From Granulicella sp. (GTDB lineage: Bacteria > Acidobacteriota > Terriglobia > Terriglobales > Acidobacteriaceae): 35,687 nucleotides of DNA. This document shows positions 27,068 through 35,687 of the stretch, one piece after another; position 1 is the first letter of the stretch, and each line of letters starts with the position of its first letter. The notes under the pieces were generated by a model. That model had not been told where the DNA came from. It made no database searches and saw only the letters and a program-made list of their open reading frames with translations. Both the position numbers and the translations under genes were made by a program. The stretch is taken from assembly GCA_003133205.1 (NCBI GenBank), contig PKWK01000145.1:1-35687 (forward strand), in the 5' to 3' direction.

Positions 27068-28614
27068 GCAGACACTCCCACGGCAGGGCTGGCCGCCGCA
27101 AACAATCCTTCATCCGTAAGTTCGGCGGCACGAAACTCGGCGGCGATACGTCCTCGCGCCATCACCAGCACACGATCTGCAAGCAACCGCGTCTCTTCCA
27201 TCTCCGACGTCGTAAACAGAACGCTTAGCCCCTGCGCGGCCAGTTCACGCAGCGCAAGATAAATATCCGCCTTCGCTCGAACATCAACACCCCGCGTCGG
27301 CTCATCCAGCAGCAGGACGGACGGCCGCCTCATAAGGCACCGAGCCAGCACCACTTTCTGCTGGTTACCCCCGCTTAGCGTAGTCACGGGGAGTTCCAGG
27401 TCCACTGCGGATATCTGCACTTGAGCCGCAACCTCTTTCACCCTCTTACTCTCATCGACTCGCGCCAGGAAGCCGTGGCGAGAGAAATCCGCAAGTGAAG
27501 CAAGACTAATATTTTCACGGATGGAGAGCCCGGGAACGAGGCTGTCCCTCTGTCTGTCTTCCGGGGCCAGGGTGATGCCCGCGCGGATGGCTGCAGCAAC
27601 GTTGTTCAACGCTACTGGCTTCCCACACACCTTGACCAATCCCGCATCGGGCCGTTGCAATCCCGCCAGCGCTTCCATCAATTCGGTGCGCCCGCTTCCC
27701 AGCAACCCGTAGATACCGACCACCTCACCCTTGCGCACCGAAAAACTCACTCCGTCCACAGATGGACGTCCGGACTGCCGCACACATAGTTCTTCAACTT
27801 CCAATGCAAGTTCCGCCGACGGCAACGGCACGTTACGCGAACCGGCTTCGGATCCACTTCGACCACTCATGCGCTCCACAATCCAGGCGCGATCCACACC
27901 TCCGCGCACACCCTCGCCAACAATCTTTCCGTCACGGAGAACGGCAAAGTAGTCGCCTAAATACAGCAGTTCACTCAAGCGGTGTGAGATGTACACGATT
28001 GCAACACCTCGCGACTTCAAGTCTTCGATGACTCGGCAGAGCATCTCAGCCTCAGCGGAACTCAGCGCGGAGGTTGGCTCGTCCAGAATGAGCACCTTTG
28101 CACCATGCGCCAACGAGCGCGCCAGTTCCACCAATTGCCTGCAACCAAGGGAGAGGTCACCCGACGCTATCCGCATCGCCTTGATATCCATTGGCATGCC
28201 GATGTGTTTTAGAGCGACACCGCTCTGCTGCTCCTCATTTCGTTGGTCGACTAAAACTCCCGCCCGAACAAGTTCGCGGCCAGCGAAGATGTTCTCCGCG
28301 ACATTGAGATTGTCCAGCACCGCAAGCTCCTGATGCACAATTGCTATCCCTGCCGCCGTGGCATCTCTGGGCGAGCGAAGTCGCAGCGCCTTCCCCTCCA
28401 TCCATATCTCGCCCGCAGTTGCTTCTTCGACGCCCGCAATCAGCTTCATGAGCGTTGACTTGCCCGCGCCATTCTCGCCAATGAGAACATTCACAGCCCC
28501 GCGCCGCACACGGAACGTCACGTCATTCAGCGCAAGCTGGGCTCCGTATTGTTTGGTCATACCCAGAGCTTCGAGTACAACCGGGTGCAAGCTGTCTTGA
28601 ATATCTTCTGTCAC
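27064..28614 (-). CDS. Sugar ABC transporter ATP-binding protein (RbsA-like, two ABC domains)
   Basis: Drives the importer with two fused nucleotide-binding domains. Domain 1 has Walker A GENGAGKST, a degenerate signature (LSLGCRQLVELARSLA) and Walker B VLILDEPTSAL. Domain 2 has the degenerate Walker A GLLGSGRTE usual in this family, signature LSGGNQQKV and VLLLDEPTRGVDV. GTG at 28614 is chosen: GGAGG lies 8 bp upstream and it overlaps the kinase stop as GTGA, matching the other junctions; the frame is open to 28659. The length is then about 516 aa, normal for RbsA. Confidence 0.93.
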   Translation of the reverse strand: MTEDIQDSLHPVVLEALGMTKQYGAQLALNDVTFRVRRGAVNVLIGENGAGKSTLMKLIAGVEEATAGEIWMEGKALRLRSPRDATAAGIAIVHQELAVLDNLNVAENIFAGRELVRAGVLVDQRNEEQQSGVALKHIGMPMDIKAMRIASGDLSLGCRQLVELARSLAHGAKVLILDEPTSALSSAEAEMLCRVIEDLKSRGVAIVYISHRLSELLYLGDYFAVLRDGKIVGEGVRGGVDRAWIVERMSGRSGSEAGSRNVPLPSAELALEVEELCVRQSGRPSVDGVSFSVRKGEVVGIYGLLGSGRTELMEALAGLQRPDAGLVKVCGKPVALNNVAAAIRAGITLAPEDRQRDSLVPGLSIRENISLASLADFSRHGFLARVDESKRVKEVAAQVQISAVDLELPVTTLSGGNQQKVVLARCLMRRPSVLLLDEPTRGVDVRAKADIYLALRELAAQGLSVLFTTSEMEETRLLADRVLVMARGRIAAEFRAAELTDEGLFAAASPAVGVSA

Positions 28615-30116
28615 GCTTGCACCTCCCGAAGTCGTGCACGTTGTACCGCAAGCTTCCACTCCGCATAGCGAGCTTCAGCTTCCGCCGTCTGCATCCGCGG
28701 ATAAAACGTATCCGCTTCAGGCTGCAACTCCACGAGATCTGCGAGCGTGCTCCACCAGCCCAGCGTCAAGCCGCCAAACCACGCAGTTCCCAGTGCGGAC
28801 AGATCTTCATGGCCGGATCGCACAACAGGCCGCCCAATGATGTCCGCCTGGAATTGCATCAACGCATCATTCCGTGTGGCTCCGCCATCCACATGCAGCG
28901 CCGGCAGATTGCAGCCGGACTCCTCCACCATTGCCGTAAGGACATCTCTTACCTGAAATGCAATCGCCTCGAGCGCAGCAAGCGCAAGATGTCCAGCGCG
29001 ACTCGTGCGACCCAACCCTGTCACAGTGCCGCGCGCAACACTGTCCCAATAAGGCGCGCCAAGACCGAGCATGGCCGGCACAAAGTAGACTCCGCCGCTG
29101 TCTTTCACCGTACCGGCGAGCGCAACGGCATCGTTGACCGGATCCCCCAACCCCAGAAACTCGCCTACCCATTGCACGGCCGACCCAGTCATTGAGACAT
29201 TGCCTTCGAGCGCATACTGCACGTCAGCTATCGGTAAGCCCCACGCTATGGTTGTGGCAAGTTTCGACTTCTCCCTTAACCTCGGCAGCCTTGGCAGCAA
29301 TGTCATCAGAGAAGAGCCAGTCCCATAGGTTGCCTTAACGCTTCCCGGACTAAAACACGCATGCCCCGCCATGGCTGCATGCGAATCGCCCATCGCGCTG
29401 ACGATCGGAACTCCACGTAGGCCCTCGATGCCAGAGCACTCGCCAAATACTCCACTCGACATCTTCACCGTGGGCAGTACAGCCCGCGGCACTTCAAACA
29501 ACGCGAGAAGCTCTTCATCCCAGTCTGCGGACTCCAGATTGAGCAGTTGGGTGCGCGAAGCATTGGACACATCACAGGCATGCTCCTTGCCCTCCGTCAG
29601 CATCCAGATGAGCCAACTATCGATCGTGCCGAAACAAACATCTCCCGCCGACGCCTGCTCCGGCAATCCAGACACATTTTCAAGCAGCCACTGTATTTTG
29701 CTCGCAGAAAAGAGCGGATCAACCCCAAGCCCCGTGCGTTCCCGCAACATCGGTTCACGATGATCCGCAGCCAGTTGCTCACAGATTGCAGCCGACCGGC
29801 GGCACTGCCAAAGAATTGCAGGTGCAACCGGAGTGCTCGTTGTCCGCTGCCAAGCCACCACCGTCTCCCGCTGGTTCGAGATCGCAACCCCGTCGACACT
29901 GCCATGGTTCTGCGCGGTCCACGCGAGGCATTCCCTTACCACCGCGACAACACTCTTCCAAAGTTCGACGGCGTCTTGCTCCACCCAACCTGCGCGCGGG
30001 CTGCTTACTTTGACGGGAACCGACGTCCTGAAAACAGGCTGCCCTCGACGCCCCACGAGCAGGCCCTTCGTGTTCGTTGTGCCTTGGTCGATGGCCAGTA
30101 TGTAGTCCGCGCTCAC
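28611..30116 (-). CDS. FGGY-family sugar kinase (glycerol-kinase-like subgroup)
   Basis: Phosphorylates a sugar or polyol with ATP in the cytosol. The FGGY motifs are the N-terminal phosphate loop AIDQGTTNTKGLLVG, SNQRETVVAW, the catalytic Asp in GDSHAAMAG, YGTGSSLM and DGGATRNDALMQFQADI. The last motif and QRET are typical of the glycerol kinase branch rather than xylulokinase, which fits a small or branched substrate. The length of 501 aa is normal. GTG at 30116 overlaps the transketolase stop as GTGA. In this context it would phosphorylate the ketose made by the isomerase; in known apiose pathways an FGGY kinase acts on D-apulose. The substrate is inferred from context. Confidence 0.88.
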   Translation of the reverse strand: MSADYILAIDQGTTNTKGLLVGRRGQPVFRTSVPVKVSSPRAGWVEQDAVELWKSVVAVVRECLAWTAQNHGSVDGVAISNQRETVVAWQRTTSTPVAPAILWQCRRSAAICEQLAADHREPMLRERTGLGVDPLFSASKIQWLLENVSGLPEQASAGDVCFGTIDSWLIWMLTEGKEHACDVSNASRTQLLNLESADWDEELLALFEVPRAVLPTVKMSSGVFGECSGIEGLRGVPIVSAMGDSHAAMAGHACFSPGSVKATYGTGSSLMTLLPRLPRLREKSKLATTIAWGLPIADVQYALEGNVSMTGSAVQWVGEFLGLGDPVNDAVALAGTVKDSGGVYFVPAMLGLGAPYWDSVARGTVTGLGRTSRAGHLALAALEAIAFQVRDVLTAMVEESGCNLPALHVDGGATRNDALMQFQADIIGRPVVRSGHEDLSALGTAWFGGLTLGWWSTLADLVELQPEADTFYPRMQTAEAEARYAEWKLAVQRARLREVQA

Positions 30117-31081
30117 CCGGCCGCCACCTTTTGCAGCAACTCGACCGCGGCCGTCTCGATGCCCTTCGCGGTCAATCCAAAATGTTCAAGCAGAAACTCC
30201 GCGCTGCCAGTTGGAGCGAACACGCCCGGGACACCCATCCGCTTCACTCGCACGGGATATTCGTCCGCCACAATCTCTGCGACGGCGCCGCCTAGTCCGC
30301 CATAGACCGAGGCCTCTTCGATGGTCACGATGCCGCGTGTCTCCTTCGCGGCGGCGATCACAGCTTTGCGATCCATGGGGGCCATGCTGGACATGTTCAA
30401 TACTCGCGCCTCGATCCCGCGCTGGTGCAGCAATTCCGCAGCCTTCAGAGCACGCGACACTAGAATCCCGTTCGCCAGCAAGGCAACATCGTTCCCTTCT
30501 CGCAACATGATCGCCTTACCTGGTTCAAAGACAAAGCTGTCCGGAAATATCTTCGGCACCGGCATGCGGCTCATGCGAAGGAATACAGGACCGACGTAAT
30601 CCTTGGCCCACAGCATGGCCGCGCGCGTCTCTGCAGGATCGGCCGGCACGACCACCATCAAGTTTGGAATAACCCGCGTCCAGGCCAGGTCTTCAATCGA
30701 ATGATGGGTCGGGCCGAGTTCCCCATAAGCCATGCCACTCGACATGCCGCACAACTTCACATTGTTCTTCGCATAGCCGAGATCAACCTTCACCTGCTCC
30801 ATCGATCGCGCAGTCAGAAAGCACGAAGCACCACAGCAGAACGGAATCATTCCGCCATTCGCAAGTCCGGCACTGACACCAACCATGTTTTGTTCCGCAA
30901 TCCCCACATTCACGAACCGCCGCGGATAACGGCTTCGAAACCCCTTCAGCTTGGTTGAACTTACCGAATCGTTCACAACCGCGCACACACGCTCATCTTC
31001 CATTGCCATCGCGTCCAACGTAGATGTAAACGCATCGCGGCAATCGAATGTATCTGCCGTCTTCGCTACCTCAATACTCAT
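30113..31081 (-). CDS. Split transketolase, C-terminal subunit
   Basis: The pyrimidine-binding and C-terminal domains of a transketolase made as two polypeptides. The family motif GIAEQNMVGVSAGLA carries the catalytic Glu that protonates thiamine diphosphate. It is followed by PFCCGASCFLTARSMEQVKVD, THHSIEDLAWTRVIPNLMVV and a transketolase C domain (LLANGILVSRALKAAELL). It starts with ATG overlapping the stop of the N-terminal subunit as ATGA, so the two are made in balance. Its length (322 aa) and the partner match split transketolases known from apiose and sulfoquinovose catabolism and from archaea. Confidence 0.9.
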   Translation of the reverse strand: MSIEVAKTADTFDCRDAFTSTLDAMAMEDERVCAVVNDSVSSTKLKGFRSRYPRRFVNVGIAEQNMVGVSAGLANGGMIPFCCGASCFLTARSMEQVKVDLGYAKNNVKLCGMSSGMAYGELGPTHHSIEDLAWTRVIPNLMVVVPADPAETRAAMLWAKDYVGPVFLRMSRMPVPKIFPDSFVFEPGKAIMLREGNDVALLANGILVSRALKAAELLHQRGIEARVLNMSSMAPMDRKAVIAAAKETRGIVTIEEASVYGGLGGAVAEIVADEYPVRVKRMGVPGVFAPTGSAEFLLEHFGLTAKGIETAAVELLQKVAAG

Positions 31082-31929
31082 ACGCCGTCCTTCATCAACT
31101 CATCAATTGCGGTCGCCAGTTGGGCATCCGAGGGCACTCCATGATGCCACTCCGGCTTGTTCTCCATAAACGACACGCCATGACCCTTGATCGTGTTGGC
31201 AATCACGCAGGTCGGTTTACCGCGCGTTACCGGCACAGAACCAAGCGCGCTCAGCAACTCACCATGGTCATGCCCGTTAACTTCCACCACACTCCAGCCG
31301 AACGCGCGCCATTTGTCGCCCAGCGGATTCATGTTGATCGTGTTCTCGGTAAAATCGCCCTGCTGAATCCGGTTCCGGTCCACGATCAGGACAAGGTTGT
31401 CGAGTTCGTACTGCGCGGCACACATCGCCGCCTCCCAGTTACTTCCCTCTTGCAACTCGCCGTCCCCGGTGAGCACAAAAGTCCGCCAAGCGGAACCCTG
31501 CATCCTGGCCGCGAGCGCACACCCCGTAGCAATTGGCAGCCCATGCCCCAGCGGACCCGTATTCGCCTCCACTCCCGCAACCTTGTTTCTGTCAGGATGC
31601 CCATTCAGCTTCGACATCGGATCCATGAACGTCGCAAGAGCTGATTCGTCGAGCATCCCGGCCGCGACAAGAGTTGCATACAGAGCCGCGGAACAGTGTC
31701 CTTTGCTCATGATGAATCGGTCCCTCTCCGGCCATGCGGGATTCTTCGGATCAATCTTCATGACTGCCAGATAGAGGGTTACGAGCAGATCTGCAGAAGA
31801 AAAATCTCCGCCCGGATGCCCCAGCTTCGCATGATGCACCATCTGGAACGCATGGATCCGCACCGCCCTGGAGGCTTTGCGCAGGCGGTCCTCCAAAATC
31901 AACATCTCTTCTGATTGAGTTGCATTCAT
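31078..31929 (-). CDS. Split transketolase, N-terminal thiamine diphosphate subunit
   Basis: Binds thiamine diphosphate and Mg2+. The cofactor motif GDGELQEGSNWEA ends in DRN at the expected distance. GHPGGDFSSADLLVTLY, MSKGHCSAALYA and GPLGHGLPIATG are classic transketolase segments. ATG at 31929 (MNATQSEEMLIL) is chosen because conserved sequence starts shortly after; the frame is open to 32238, but that part runs antisense into the divergent hydrolase gene. The ribosome site is weak. It is the first gene of the seven-gene operon. Together with the next gene it would transfer a two-carbon unit from a ketose phosphate to an aldose phosphate. Confidence 0.9.
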   Translation of the reverse strand: MNATQSEEMLILEDRLRKASRAVRIHAFQMVHHAKLGHPGGDFSSADLLVTLYLAVMKIDPKNPAWPERDRFIMSKGHCSAALYATLVAAGMLDESALATFMDPMSKLNGHPDRNKVAGVEANTGPLGHGLPIATGCALAARMQGSAWRTFVLTGDGELQEGSNWEAAMCAAQYELDNLVLIVDRNRIQQGDFTENTINMNPLGDKWRAFGWSVVEVNGHDHGELLSALGSVPVTRGKPTCVIANTIKGHGVSFMENKPEWHHGVPSDAQLATAIDELMKDGV

Positions 31930-32020
31930 TAGGTCTTTGCGCCGCTCCCTGGGGCTACGTTGCCTCTCCAGCGCTACCTTTTTACACGAGACCGCGGCCG
32001 TTGGATACAATGATGCGCAA
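31930..32020. promoter_or_regulatory. Divergent promoter region between sugar operon and hydrolase
   Basis: This 91-bp gap must hold promoters for both directions. For the + strand, TACAAT (32006-32011) ends 9 bp before the hydrolase ATG, with TTTACA 19 bp upstream; the leader would be only a few bases. For the - strand no good promoter is seen; TTGTAT overlaps the opposing -10 box. A CCGCGG palindrome is central. No known operator is recognised. Confidence 0.4.
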
Positions 32021-33610
32021 ATGAACCGTCGCGAAATGCTGAAGCTAACCTCCGCCACCCTTGCCACACTGGCCCCCGCCGTACCCGGAGTTGCCCAGGG
32101 GTCAGTCGCCGATGCCGCGCACAATAGTGTCCCTCGATGGGAGGTCTTTGAACTTACCCTCGCTGGCCCCTCCTCCGGCAATCCCTTCACAGAAGTCCAG
32201 GTCGCTGCAGCCTTCACGCTGGGCCACAGAACAGTCAACGCTAATGGCTTCTACGATGGGGGCGGAACCTATAAACTCCGCTTCATGCCAGATGCAGAGG
32301 GCGCCTGGAGTTACAAGACCAGCAGTAATGTCGCACCACTCAACGGTAAGACTGGAACATTCACCTGCACCGCTCCTCCGGCCGGAGTACACGGGCCGGT
32401 TGGAGTGCGCAACACGCATCACTTCGCCTACGCCGACGGGACCCCATTCTTCCCGTTTGGTACGACCTGCTATGCCTGGATGCATCAGTCCGAAACTCTA
32501 CAGCAGCAAACGCTTGAAACTCTGCGCACCGCGCCCTTCAACAAAATTCGCATGTGCGTCTTTCCCAAGAGCTATCAATACAACCACAACGAGCCCCCGT
32601 TCTATCCCTTCGAGCGTGACGCGGCGGGCAAGAGTGACTTCACACGGCCGAACCCCGCGTTCTTCGCCCACATCGAGCAGCGAATCGCCGATCTGCGCAA
32701 AATGGGGATCGAAGCAGACCTCATCCTGTTTCATCCTTACGACCGATGGGGATACGCAACGATGCCCGCAGACATGGACGATCTCTATCTGCGTTATGTG
32801 CTGGCGCGGCTGTCGGCGCACCGTAACATCTGGTGGTCCCTTGCGAATGAGTGGGACCTCATGAGAGCGAAATCCGTGCAGGACTTCGACCGCTTCTTTC
32901 ACATCGTAGAGCAGCACGACCCAGCAGGCCACCTGCGGTCCGTCCACTATTCTCACGTGATGTACGACTACTCCCATCCGTGGGTGACGCATGCGAGCCT
33001 GCAGACCTCTAAATTTGAATCGGCGGAAGATTGGCTGAAGGCATGGCAGAAGCCAATATGCTTCGACGAAGTTCAGTATGAAGGCAATCTGAACAGCCGC
33101 TGGGGCAACCTCTCCGGCGAGGAGATGACCCGGCGCTTCTGGCTCGGCGTAATCGCCGGCTGCTACGTTACCCACGGCGAGACGTATCTCGACCCCAGCC
33201 AGCCTTTTGATGAGAACGCAACGCCGACGCTGTGGTGGTCGCACGGCGGCAAACTGCACGGAACCAGTCCGGCGCGCATTGCCTTCCTGCGCAAACTGGT
33301 GGAAGAAACTGCCTCCGCTGCCGGCAAAGAGGCGAAGCGTACTGGACTTGAGGCGCAACCTGCGGCGTACTACCTGAATGCATCCACGCTGGACGCAACC
33401 GGCAAAGTGACCGAAGGAATCCTCTACTACATGGATTACCACCAGCCGATCTACTATGACTTCCCCTTGCCCGAAGGAACATTCACCGCGGAGTTGATCG
33501 ATCCCTGGGAAATGAAGGGTACCCCGCTATCGGGGACGTTCAGCGGAAGGACGAAGCTGAAGCTTGGCGGGCGCCCCTACCAGGCCCTGCGTTTTCGACG
33601 AGTCTCCTGA
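32021..33610 (+). CDS. Tat-exported DUF5060/DUF4038/DUF5605 hydrolase (apiosidase-like, GH140-related)
   Basis: A predicted glycoside hydrolase of clan A type. The Tat signal is MNRREMLKL followed by an Ala/Leu stretch ending PGVAQ. An N-terminal DUF5060 beta-sandwich comes first (WEVFELTLAGPS, VNANGFYDGGGTYKLRFMP). The DUF4038 barrel follows (YADGTPFFPFGTTCYAWMHQ) with probable acid/base Glu277 in SLANEWD and nucleophile Glu350 in FDEVQYEGN. A C-terminal DUF5605-like beta domain ends the protein. DUF4038 includes the apiosidase of family GH140 that removes apiose from rhamnogalacturonan II. ATG at 32021 is chosen since it gives the Tat signal; the frame is open to 31937. Lying divergent to the sugar operon, it probably supplies the sugar. 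The aglycone is not predictable. Confidence 0.82.
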   Translation: MNRREMLKLTSATLATLAPAVPGVAQGSVADAAHNSVPRWEVFELTLAGPSSGNPFTEVQVAAAFTLGHRTVNANGFYDGGGTYKLRFMPDAEGAWSYKTSSNVAPLNGKTGTFTCTAPPAGVHGPVGVRNTHHFAYADGTPFFPFGTTCYAWMHQSETLQQQTLETLRTAPFNKIRMCVFPKSYQYNHNEPPFYPFERDAAGKSDFTRPNPAFFAHIEQRIADLRKMGIEADLILFHPYDRWGYATMPADMDDLYLRYVLARLSAHRNIWWSLANEWDLMRAKSVQDFDRFFHIVEQHDPAGHLRSVHYSHVMYDYSHPWVTHASLQTSKFESAEDWLKAWQKPICFDEVQYEGNLNSRWGNLSGEEMTRRFWLGVIAGCYVTHGETYLDPSQPFDENATPTLWWSHGGKLHGTSPARIAFLRKLVEETASAAGKEAKRTGLEAQPAAYYLNASTLDATGKVTEGILYYMDYHQPIYYDFPLPEGTFTAELIDPWEMKGTPLSGTFSGRTKLKLGGRPYQALRFRRVS

Positions 33611-33933
33611 GACCACACGCTTGCTTCAAGAAACGCAGTGGACGGACCACCATCATCGCCTGTGCTCGGGATACGCCAGGGTCCCTTCCTATTCGGTATC
33701 TATCGCATCTGCACCGCAGGGAGCAGGAGCAAGAGCCTTGCCTTCTCACATTCAAAAAGTGTAGGGTATTCAGCCAGTAGACGAACAAATTCCTCAACGA
33801 GCCGCACAATCTGTGAAAATTTTTCGCAACTAAGTGCGCCACCCAAGGTCTGAGGAGTTGTCGGCCCTGCTTCAACCAGTGGAAAGGGTTCATCGAGAGG
33901 CTCATCAGGCAGACGTTCCTGGTGGAGGACTGC
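33611..33933. other. Intergenic stretch without a recognised gene
   Basis: About 320 bp between the hydrolase and the DUF1800 gene. A 90-codon ORF on the minus strand (33700-33972) reads across the DUF1800 start and has no clear family. I see no terminator, repeat or RNA gene. Confidence 0.4.
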
Positions 33934-35687
33934 ATGGCTCGTCGAATCGATCTGCGATCTTCGTGTGGCCACCTCGGTTTCGACGGCCTTTTCCTTGGAT
34001 CTGCATGTCTCTGTGTCATCTTTGGGATCGCCGGATGCGGAGGCTCCAGTTCGACCGCCGCTAGTGTTAGTACAACCCCGCTAGTGACGGTGAGCGGAAC
34101 CAGCCAGGTAAGGCTGGGGTCGGCGACGCAATTCACCGCCACGGTGACCAACGAGACGAACACCGCCGTAACATGGCAGGTAAATGGGGTTACCGGCGGG
34201 TCGGCTACGGTGGGAACGATTTCGGCTACCGGCCTGTACACGCCCCCCGTTACGATTCCAGCGACCAATCCAGTCACGATTACAGCGGTCAGTGTCGCAG
34301 TTCCAACGCTCGTCGGAGCGGCGATCGAAACGATCTGGAACCCGTTGCCGACCGTAACCACCGCCACGGTTTCGCAGAACTATGGGGCCACGACGGGGAC
34401 CCTGACGGTAACCGGCACCGGATTTGTGGCGGAATCCCAAGTGCAGGCCGCCGGCACCTCCATGACAACGACGTTTGTCTCTTCGACCCAGTTGCAGGCG
34501 ACGATTCCGGCGGGCACTGTTGGGGGAACGATTGCGGTGGATGTGGTGAATCCAAATCCGGGCGGGACGACCTCGACCGTGGCCAATGCGCAAGTTCAGG
34601 CATCCTTGCAATCAGCCGCGCGCCTCCTCGACCAGGCCACGTTCGGCCCGACGCTCACCGACATCCAGCATGTACAAACGGTGGGGTTGTAGGGCTATTT
34701 GAACGAGCAGTTTGCCCTTCCCGCGACGACCGAGCCGGACATTGCCACCCCACCGCCAACGTTGTGCGCGTCGAATACGATCCCGTGCCAACAGGCGGAA
34801 TGGTGGCAGGCGGCGATCACCGCTCCGGACCAGCTACGCCAAAGGGTTGCGTTCGCCATGAGCGAGATGTCCGTAATATCGAGCAACTCGGTAAACGCGC
34901 GCGCGGTCACACCCTACCAGAACATCCTCCTGAACGACGCGTTCGGCAACTTCTACACGATGATGAAGGACGTCACGCTCTCGCCTGGCATGGGCGCATA
35001 TCTGAACATGCTGAACAGCGCCAAGCCCACCGGTACGCAGATTGCCAATGAAAACTACGCCCGCGAGTTGATGCAGCTATTCACTATCGGCCTAGTCATG
35101 CTGAATCAGGATGAAACACCACAACTGGACGCGAGCGGCAACCCGATTCCGACGTATACGGAGGCGCAGGTCCAGGCCTTCGCGCGCGTCTACACGGGAT
35201 GGACGTACGCAACCGCGACAGGCGGCATACCTACAAGCTTCCCAAACAACACAGCAAATTATGACTCGCCGATGGCCGCCGTAGAGAGCCAACACGACAT
35301 GGCCGCGAAGACGCTGCTCAACGGCACAACCCTCCCGGCAGGCCAGTCGTCGAGCCAGGACCTGACCGGCGCCCTGACCAACATCTTCAACCACCAGAAT
35401 GTCGGCCCGTTTGTCTGCCGCCAACTGATCCAACACCTGGTGACAAGCAATCCGAGCCCCGCCTATGTCGCGCGAATTTCGGCGGTCTTCGCAAACGACG
35501 GCACCGGCATCCGCGGAAATATGAAGGCAGTGGTGCAAGCAATCCTGCTCGACACCGAGGCGCGCGCAGGCGACACAAATCCGAGCTTCGATGGCGGCCA
35601 CCTGCGCGAACCGATGCTCTACATGACCAACATCATCCGAGGCCTCGGCTTCACTTTTGTGGGAGCCGGCGCGGGGACCGGGCCGGA
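33934..35687 (+). pseudogene. DUF1800 lipoprotein gene with in-frame amber; continues beyond the window
   Basis: DUF1800 proteins are large exported proteins of unknown function, usually paired with DUF1501 genes. GGAGG precedes the ATG at 33934. A long basic n-region, hydrophobic core and lipobox (FGIAGC) predict a lipoprotein. Then come an Ig-like domain (VSGTSQVRLGSATQFTATVT), an IPT/TIG-like domain (GTLTVTGTGFVAESQVQ) and the DUF1800 start RLLDQATFGPTLTDIQ. TAG at 34690-34692 interrupts VGL*GYLNEQF, where family members have a sense codon (often Gln; CAG to TAG is one change). The frame continues unbroken for 330 codons with family motifs (NENYARELMQLFTIG, FARVYTGWTY, PFVCRQLIQHLVTSNPSP) to the window end. 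One point change thus truncates an otherwise intact gene. Confidence 0.85.

Noticed and set aside
31078..31929. Split transketolase as part of a sulfoquinovose (sulfo-transketolase) pathway
   Set aside because: No sulfo-sugar isomerase, sulfonate exporter, reductase or sulfoquinovosidase (GH31) is next to it; the apiosidase-like neighbour points elsewhere. It remains a minor alternative.
33700..33972. A 90-codon minus-strand ORF before the DUF1800 gene
   Set aside because: It crosses the DUF1800 start and signal peptide, has no recognised domain, and lacks a clear ribosome site.

Overview
The window looks like about 36 kb of chromosome from a soil acidobacterium of the Terriglobus / Granulicella / Edaphobacter type. 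This is inferred from high G+C, many exported plant-polysaccharide enzymes with Sec or Tat signals, an M3 oligopeptidase, SYLF, TonB_C and DUF1800 proteins, and the general look of the protein families. No marker gene fixes the genus. I see no tRNA, rRNA, CRISPR array, prophage or insertion sequence.

Layout. (1) 1-6190: a hemicellulose block. A Tat-exported CE15 glucuronoyl esterase (+) converges on a GH51 arabinofuranosidase and a GH31 alpha-xylosidase-like gene (both -). Three copies of a GntR-type palindrome precede the CE15 gene. (2) 6236-9968: small membrane or exported proteins, a TonB C-terminal domain protein and an M3 metallopeptidase. (3) 10037-10558: a non-coding stretch with a 29-bp degenerate repeat. 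(4) 10559-16425: housekeeping genes, namely an HU-type protein and dcd driven by divergent promoters with superposed -35 boxes, a NarL-type regulator, a SYLF protein, an LpxL-type acyltransferase, a small membrane protein and guaA. (5) 16442-23082: a flagellar island, motB-motA-flbD (-) back to back with flagellin-fliD-fliS (+), with sigma-28-like promoters facing both ways. (6) 23573-31929: a tightly coupled sugar operon (-) encoding a split transketolase, FGGY kinase, ribose-type ABC importer and L-fucose-isomerase-family protein, divergent from a Tat-exported DUF5060/DUF4038/DUF5605 apiosidase-like hydrolase (32021-33610). (7) 33934 to the end: a DUF1800 lipoprotein gene that runs off the window.

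The most interesting part is region 6. An exported apiosidase-like hydrolase, monosaccharide importer, aldose-ketose isomerase, ketose kinase and two-subunit transketolase, with no aldolase or epimerase, fit a pathway for a branched pentose such as D-apiose: release, import, isomerise to apulose, phosphorylate, then transketolase cleavage to dihydroxyacetone phosphate and xylulose 5-phosphate. The isomerase belongs to the L-fucose/L-arabinose isomerase fold, so this may be a variant of the known apiose route.

Four genes are disrupted: an in-frame TAG replaces a conserved Trp in GH51, an in-frame TAG lies at the start of the DUF1800 domain, flagellin has a +1 shift just before its C-terminal domain, and the CE15 ORF has no stop at the family end. 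All four products are exported. TAG also ends many intact genes here, so recoding is unlikely; mutation or assembly error must be separated by read data.
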